DNA of 16,427 nucleotides from an uncultured Brevundimonas sp. (GTDB taxonomy: Bacteria > Pseudomonadota > Alphaproteobacteria > Caulobacterales > Caulobacteraceae): the NCBI RefSeq assembly GCF_943913055.1, contig NZ_CALTWS010000036.1, positions 1 through 16,427 on the forward strand, written 5' to 3'. Position 1 is the first letter of the stretch. The number at the start of each line of letters is the position of its first letter. Position numbers and translations under genes: made by a program. Below, one piece after another: positions 13,235 through 16,427 of this stretch. A model generated the notes under the pieces. It was not told where the DNA came from. It made no database searches and was given only the letters and a program-made list of their open reading frames with translations.

Positions 13235-15697
13235 ATGATTCCTTTGCCTATCCACGCCGTTCTGGAGCCGCTGAAAGCCGCGCTAGTGGGCCACGATGCC
13301 GTGATCCTGGCCGCGCAGCCGGGCGCGGGCAAGACGACTGTGGTGCCGCTGACCCTGCTGGATGAGCCGTGGCTGGGAGACGGTCGGATACTTGTGCTGG
13401 AACCGCGCCGGCTGGCGGCGCGGGCGGCGGCGGAACGGATGGCGACGACGCTGGGGCAGCCGCCGGGCGAGACTGTCGGCTATCGCACCCGGCTGCAAAG
13501 CCGGGTCGGGCCGAGTACGCGGATCGAGGTGATCACCGAGGGCGTCTTCACGCGCATGATTCTGGACGACCCCGGCCTGGAAGGCGTCGGAGCTGTTCTG
13601 TTCGATGAGTTCCATGAGCGCAATCTGGATGCGGACCTGGGGCTGGCCCTGGCGCGAGAAAGTCAAGCGATCCTGCGAGACGACCTGCGGCTGCTGGTCA
13701 TGTCGGCCACGCTGGACATCACGGGTGTGTCGCGGTTGCTGGTGGGAGGGGATGGGGTTGATGCGCCGGTGATCCAGGCCGAGGGGCGGATGTTTCCGGT
13801 CCAGACGCGCTATCTCGGTCGCAATCCGGTCGAGCGACTGGAGGATGCGGTGGCCCAGGCGGTCGTCCAGGCTCTGGGCGAGGAAACGGGGTCGATCCTG
13901 GTCTTTCTGCCGGGGCAGGGCGAGATCCACCGCACCGCTCAACGGCTAGCCGAGCGACTGCGCGATCCGGCGGTCGATGTCGTGCCGCTGTATGGCGGGC
14001 TGGAGCGAGCGGCGCAGGACAAGGCCATCGAACCGGCGGCACCGGGACGGCGAAAGGTCGTGCTGGCCACCTCGGTTGCCGAGACCAGCCTGACCATCGA
14101 GGGGGTTAGGGTCGTCATCGATTCGGGTCTTTCGCGCGTGCCTCGGTTCGAGGCCGCAAGCGGGCTGACACGGCTGGCAACGGTCAAGGTCAGCAAGTCC
14201 TCGGCCGAGCAGCGGCGCGGGCGGGCTGGCCGCACTGAACCGGGGGTATGCCTGCGTCTATGGGACGAGGAACAGACGCGAGGTCTGGTGCCGCATCAAA
14301 GGCCGGAAATCCTGGAAGCGGACCTGACCGGGTTCGCGCTCGATCTGGCGCGATGGGGTCGGGCCGATGTGCAAGGGTTAGCGCTGCTGGACGCACCGCC
14401 TGCGGGCACGTTCGCAGAGGCGCGAGCGGTGCTGGGGCGGCTGGGTGCGCTGGATGAGGCGGGAGCGCTGACGCCGCACGGACAGAGACTGACGCGCATG
14501 CCGCTGACGCCCCGGCTGGCGCACATGGTCTGCGTCGCCGCCGATGCCGGTGACGCCGCACTGGGGGCCCGGATCGCGGCGGTCCTGAGCGAGCCGGGGC
14601 TGGGCGGAAACGCCGTCGATCTTGGCGAGCGGTTGGAAGGGCTGGAGCGTGATCGGTCCCCACGCGCGCGCGACGCCATGAAGCTGGTCGAGCGCTGGGG
14701 CCGGGCGGCAGAGCGCGGGGCTGTCAGGGATGGGGTGGCCAGAGACGGTATCGACGCAGGAGCTCTGCTCGCCGAAGCCTTCCCAGAGCGTGTCGCCAAG
14801 GCCAGAGGCAAGCCGGGAGAGGTCCTGCTGGCTTCAGGGCGCGGGGCGTTTCTGGAGCCGACCGAGACGCTGGCGCGGGAGCCGTGGCTGGCGGTCGCAG
14901 AATTGGGGGGAGGGGATGCTCGCGACCGCATCCGGCTGGCGGTGTCGGTCGATCCCATCGATCTGGAGGCGCGGGTCACAGTCGAGGACAGGCTGGTGCA
15001 GGAACCGTCTGGCCGGATGGTCGTGCGCCGCATCCGCCGGATCGGGGCCATCGTCGTCGATGAACGGATCATGGGGCCGCCGGATCGCGCCTCGATCACC
15101 GCTGCCTTGCGCGAGAAAGTCGAGCGCGAGGGTCTGGCGAACCTGAAATGGGGCGAGCGATCTGCGGCGGTGCGTGCCAGACTTTCGTTCCTAAATGGAC
15201 TGGATGCGAGCTGGCCGGACGTGTCGGATTCAGCCCTGCTGGCCTCGCGCGAAGACTGGCTTTGGCCGCTATTGGAAGGCGTCCAATCGCTGTCTGCCAT
15301 AGCGGACGCAGCACTGGAGCAGGGGCTGAAGGCCTTGATCCCTTGGGACCGCCACCGGGCGCTGGATGAACTGGCCCCGGCGCGGCTGGAGACGCCGCTG
15401 GGGTCCACCGCTATCGACTATGCCGCCGAGGGTGGGCCGCGGGTGGATATTCGGGTGCAGGAGCTGTTCGGGGTGACCGTACACCCGACGGTGGGCGGCG
15501 GGGCGGTGCCCCTGACCCTGGCCCTGCTGTCGCCCGCACGACGACCAGTTCAGGTCACCAGGGATCTGCCGGGCTTCTGGGCTGGTAGTTGGGCAGCGGT
15601 GCGGGCGGAGATGCGGGGGCGCTATCCGCGTCATCCGTGGCCTGAAGATCCGGCGGCGGCTCAAGCGACATCACGAGCCAAGCCGCGCGGGACGTGA
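13235..15697 (+). CDS. hrpB: ATP-dependent helicase HrpB (DEAH/RHA family)
   Basis: An 820-residue DExH-box protein, close to the usual HrpB length. Motifs in order: Walker A QPGAGKTT (28-35), DEFH (124-127) in place of DEAH as is common in HrpB, SAT (157-159), the TSVAETSLTIEGV motif that in this family contributes to nucleotide and nucleic-acid contacts, and QRRGRAGR (326-333). The helicase-associated HA2/OB-like region and the HrpB-specific C-terminal domain follow, with EDWLWPLL and the PTVGGGAVPLTLALLSPARRPVQVT segment near the end. The cellular role of HrpB is not well settled; RNA remodelling is assumed from the family. The frame extends 23 codons upstream, but I chose the ATG at 13235 because the usual N-terminus (LPIHAVLEPL) begins there. 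The ribosome-binding site is weak (GAG six bases upstream). The gene is divergent from the permease. Confidence 0.93.
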   Translation: MIPLPIHAVLEPLKAALVGHDAVILAAQPGAGKTTVVPLTLLDEPWLGDGRILVLEPRRLAARAAAERMATTLGQPPGETVGYRTRLQSRVGPSTRIEVITEGVFTRMILDDPGLEGVGAVLFDEFHERNLDADLGLALARESQAILRDDLRLLVMSATLDITGVSRLLVGGDGVDAPVIQAEGRMFPVQTRYLGRNPVERLEDAVAQAVVQALGEETGSILVFLPGQGEIHRTAQRLAERLRDPAVDVVPLYGGLERAAQDKAIEPAAPGRRKVVLATSVAETSLTIEGVRVVIDSGLSRVPRFEAASGLTRLATVKVSKSSAEQRRGRAGRTEPGVCLRLWDEEQTRGLVPHQRPEILEADLTGFALDLARWGRADVQGLALLDAPPAGTFAEARAVLGRLGALDEAGALTPHGQRLTRMPLTPRLAHMVCVAADAGDAALGARIAAVLSEPGLGGNAVDLGERLEGLERDRSPRARDAMKLVERWGRAAERGAVRDGVARDGIDAGALLAEAFPERVAKARGKPGEVLLASGRGAFLEPTETLAREPWLAVAELGGGDARDRIRLAVSVDPIDLEARVTVEDRLVQEPSGRMVVRRIRRIGAIVVDERIMGPPDRASITAALREKVEREGLANLKWGERSAAVRARLSFLNGLDASWPDVSDSALLASREDWLWPLLEGVQSLSAIADAALEQGLKALIPWDRHRALDELAPARLETPLGSTAIDYAAEGGPRVDIRVQELFGVTVHPTVGGGAVPLTLALLSPARRPVQVTRDLPGFWAGSWAAVRAEMRGRYPRHPWPEDPAAAQATSRAKPRGT

Positions 15698-15700
15698 CGC

Positions 15701-15729
15701 TTGCCTTTTATCCCCATCGCGCCTAGAGA
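15701..15729 (+). promoter_or_regulatory. Putative rpsB promoter
   Basis: TTGCCT (15701-15706), a 17-base spacer and TAGAGA (15724-15729, within GCCTAGAG, like the Caulobacter -10). It starts four bases after the hrpB stop. The transcript would begin near 15736, leaving a leader of about 117 bases before rpsB. Confidence 0.55.
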
Positions 15730-15745
15730 GCGCGCGCACTTCACA

Positions 15746-15821
15746 CGCAGGCGTGGCGCAGGTCGGGGAGACATCCCGGTTTGCACCGTTCCGAGGGCCA
15801 TCCGGCCTTTCAGCGCCTGCG
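15746..15821 (+). promoter_or_regulatory. Structured rpsB leader, candidate autoregulatory element
   Basis: CGCAGGCGT (15746-15754) can pair with GCGCCTGCG (15813-15821), nine pairs including one G-U. The enclosed region can form two further hairpins: CGGG (15764-15767) with CCCG (15775-15778), and GAGGGCC with GGCCTTT around 15793-15810. This would be a multi-branched fold ending just before the Shine-Dalgarno AAAGGA (15837-15842). Ribosomal protein S2 represses its own operon through the leader in E. coli, so a similar role is possible. The pairing is manual, not energy-computed. Confidence 0.42.
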
Positions 15822-15852
15822 GCGGATCAATCGGATAAAGGACACTACCCTC

Positions 15853-16427
15853 ATGGCTCTGCCAGAATTCTCCATGCGTTCGCTGCTCGAAGCCGGCGCG
15901 CACTTCGGTCACCAGACGCACCGCTGGAACCCGAAAATGGACCGCTACATCTTCGGCTCGCGCTCGAACATCCACATCATCGACCTGTCGCAGTCGATCC
16001 CGCTGCTGCATCAGGCCCTGGTCGCCGTGCGCGACGTGGCCGCCAAGGGTGGCCGCGTGCTGTTCGTTGGCACCAAGCGCCAGGCCGCCGATCCGGTCGC
16101 CGAGGCCGCCAAGCGCTGCGCCCAATACTATATGAACAACCGCTGGCTGGGCGGCACGCTCACCAACTGGAAGACGGTTTCGGGTTCGATCGCCCGCCTG
16201 CGCGAGCTGGACGCTCTGCTGGAATCCGGCGGCGAAGGCCGGGTCAAGAAGGAACTGCTGAACCTGACCCGCGAACGCGACAAGCTGGAGCTGTCGCTGG
16301 GCGGCATCAAGGACATGGGTTCGGTGCCGGACATCATGTTCGTGATCGACACCAACAAGGAAGCGATCGCGATCCAGGAAGCCCGCAAGCTGAACATCCC
16401 GATCATCGCCATCCTGGACACCAACTC
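15853..16427 (+). CDS. rpsB: 30S ribosomal protein S2 (partial, runs off the right edge)
   Basis: The first 191 codons of S2, of roughly 250-300 expected; no stop is reached. It opens MALPEFSMRSLLEAGAHFGH and shows the S2 signatures: HRWNPKM, YIFGSRSNIHIIDL, the TKRQA segment, NNRWLGGTLTNW, and GGIKDMGSVPDIMFVIDT. S2 binds late in 30S assembly near the platform and contacts S1. AAAGGA lies 10 bases upstream of the ATG. Usually tsf (elongation factor Ts) follows rpsB, but it would be outside the window. It has its own promoter and leader just after hrpB. Confidence 0.97.
   Translation, partial: MALPEFSMRSLLEAGAHFGHQTHRWNPKMDRYIFGSRSNIHIIDLSQSIPLLHQALVAVRDVAAKGGRVLFVGTKRQAADPVAEAAKRCAQYYMNNRWLGGTLTNWKTVSGSIARLRELDALLESGGEGRVKKELLNLTRERDKLELSLGGIKDMGSVPDIMFVIDTNKEAIAIQEARKLNIPIIAILDTN

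Noticed and set aside
1..16427. CRISPR array, insertion sequence, prophage or defence island
   Set aside because: No regularly spaced repeats, transposase, integrase, phage or defence-type genes are seen. Nearly all the coding belongs to recognised, mostly housekeeping families.

Overview
This looks like a stretch of ordinary core chromosome from a high-GC alphaproteobacterium of the Caulobacteraceae, most likely Brevundimonas or a close relative. The case rests on GC-rich codon use, a recognisable PopZ polar-organising protein placed between a TolC-family outer-membrane channel and valS, and -10 elements resembling the Caulobacter type (TAGARA-like). The genus is inferred from gene content and order, not from a database search.

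Layout. Positions 1-5858 (+ strand): tolC-family channel, popZ with its own terminator, valS, and tlyA, whose GTG start overlaps the valS stop. Positions 5914-6655 (- strand): a secreted glycine-zipper protein with a Tyr/Asp/Arg-rich tail and its terminator. Positions 6814-8058 (+): a TRAM/RumA-type RNA uracil-C5 methyltransferase. Positions 8062-10061 (-): a radical SAM protein of the PA0069 family followed by a lipoprotein alpha/beta hydrolase. Positions 10160-11185 (+): an unrecognised secreted protein of clearly lower GC. Positions 11197-11281 (-): tRNA-Leu(UAG). Positions 11325-13041 (-): an APC amino-acid permease and its terminator. Positions 13235-15697 (+): the ATP-dependent helicase hrpB. 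From 15701 (+): a promoter, a structured leader and rpsB, which runs off the right edge.

Much of the window serves translation: ValS charges tRNA-Val, TlyA and the RumA-like enzyme probably modify rRNA or tRNA, tRNA-Leu reads CUN codons, and S2 is a 30S subunit protein. PopZ organises the cell pole, and the TolC-family protein is an export channel. No gap between genes exceeds about 200 bases.

I see no phage, transposon, CRISPR array, toxin-antitoxin pair or defence island, and no convincing new multi-gene system. The points most worth a second look are: an apparent one-base insertion that breaks the essential valS reading frame; loss of two of the four expected iron-sulphur cysteines in the RNA methyltransferase; the low-GC orphan gene lying between a perfect palindrome and a tRNA gene; promoters placed so that several mRNAs would be leaderless or nearly so; and a foldable rpsB leader.
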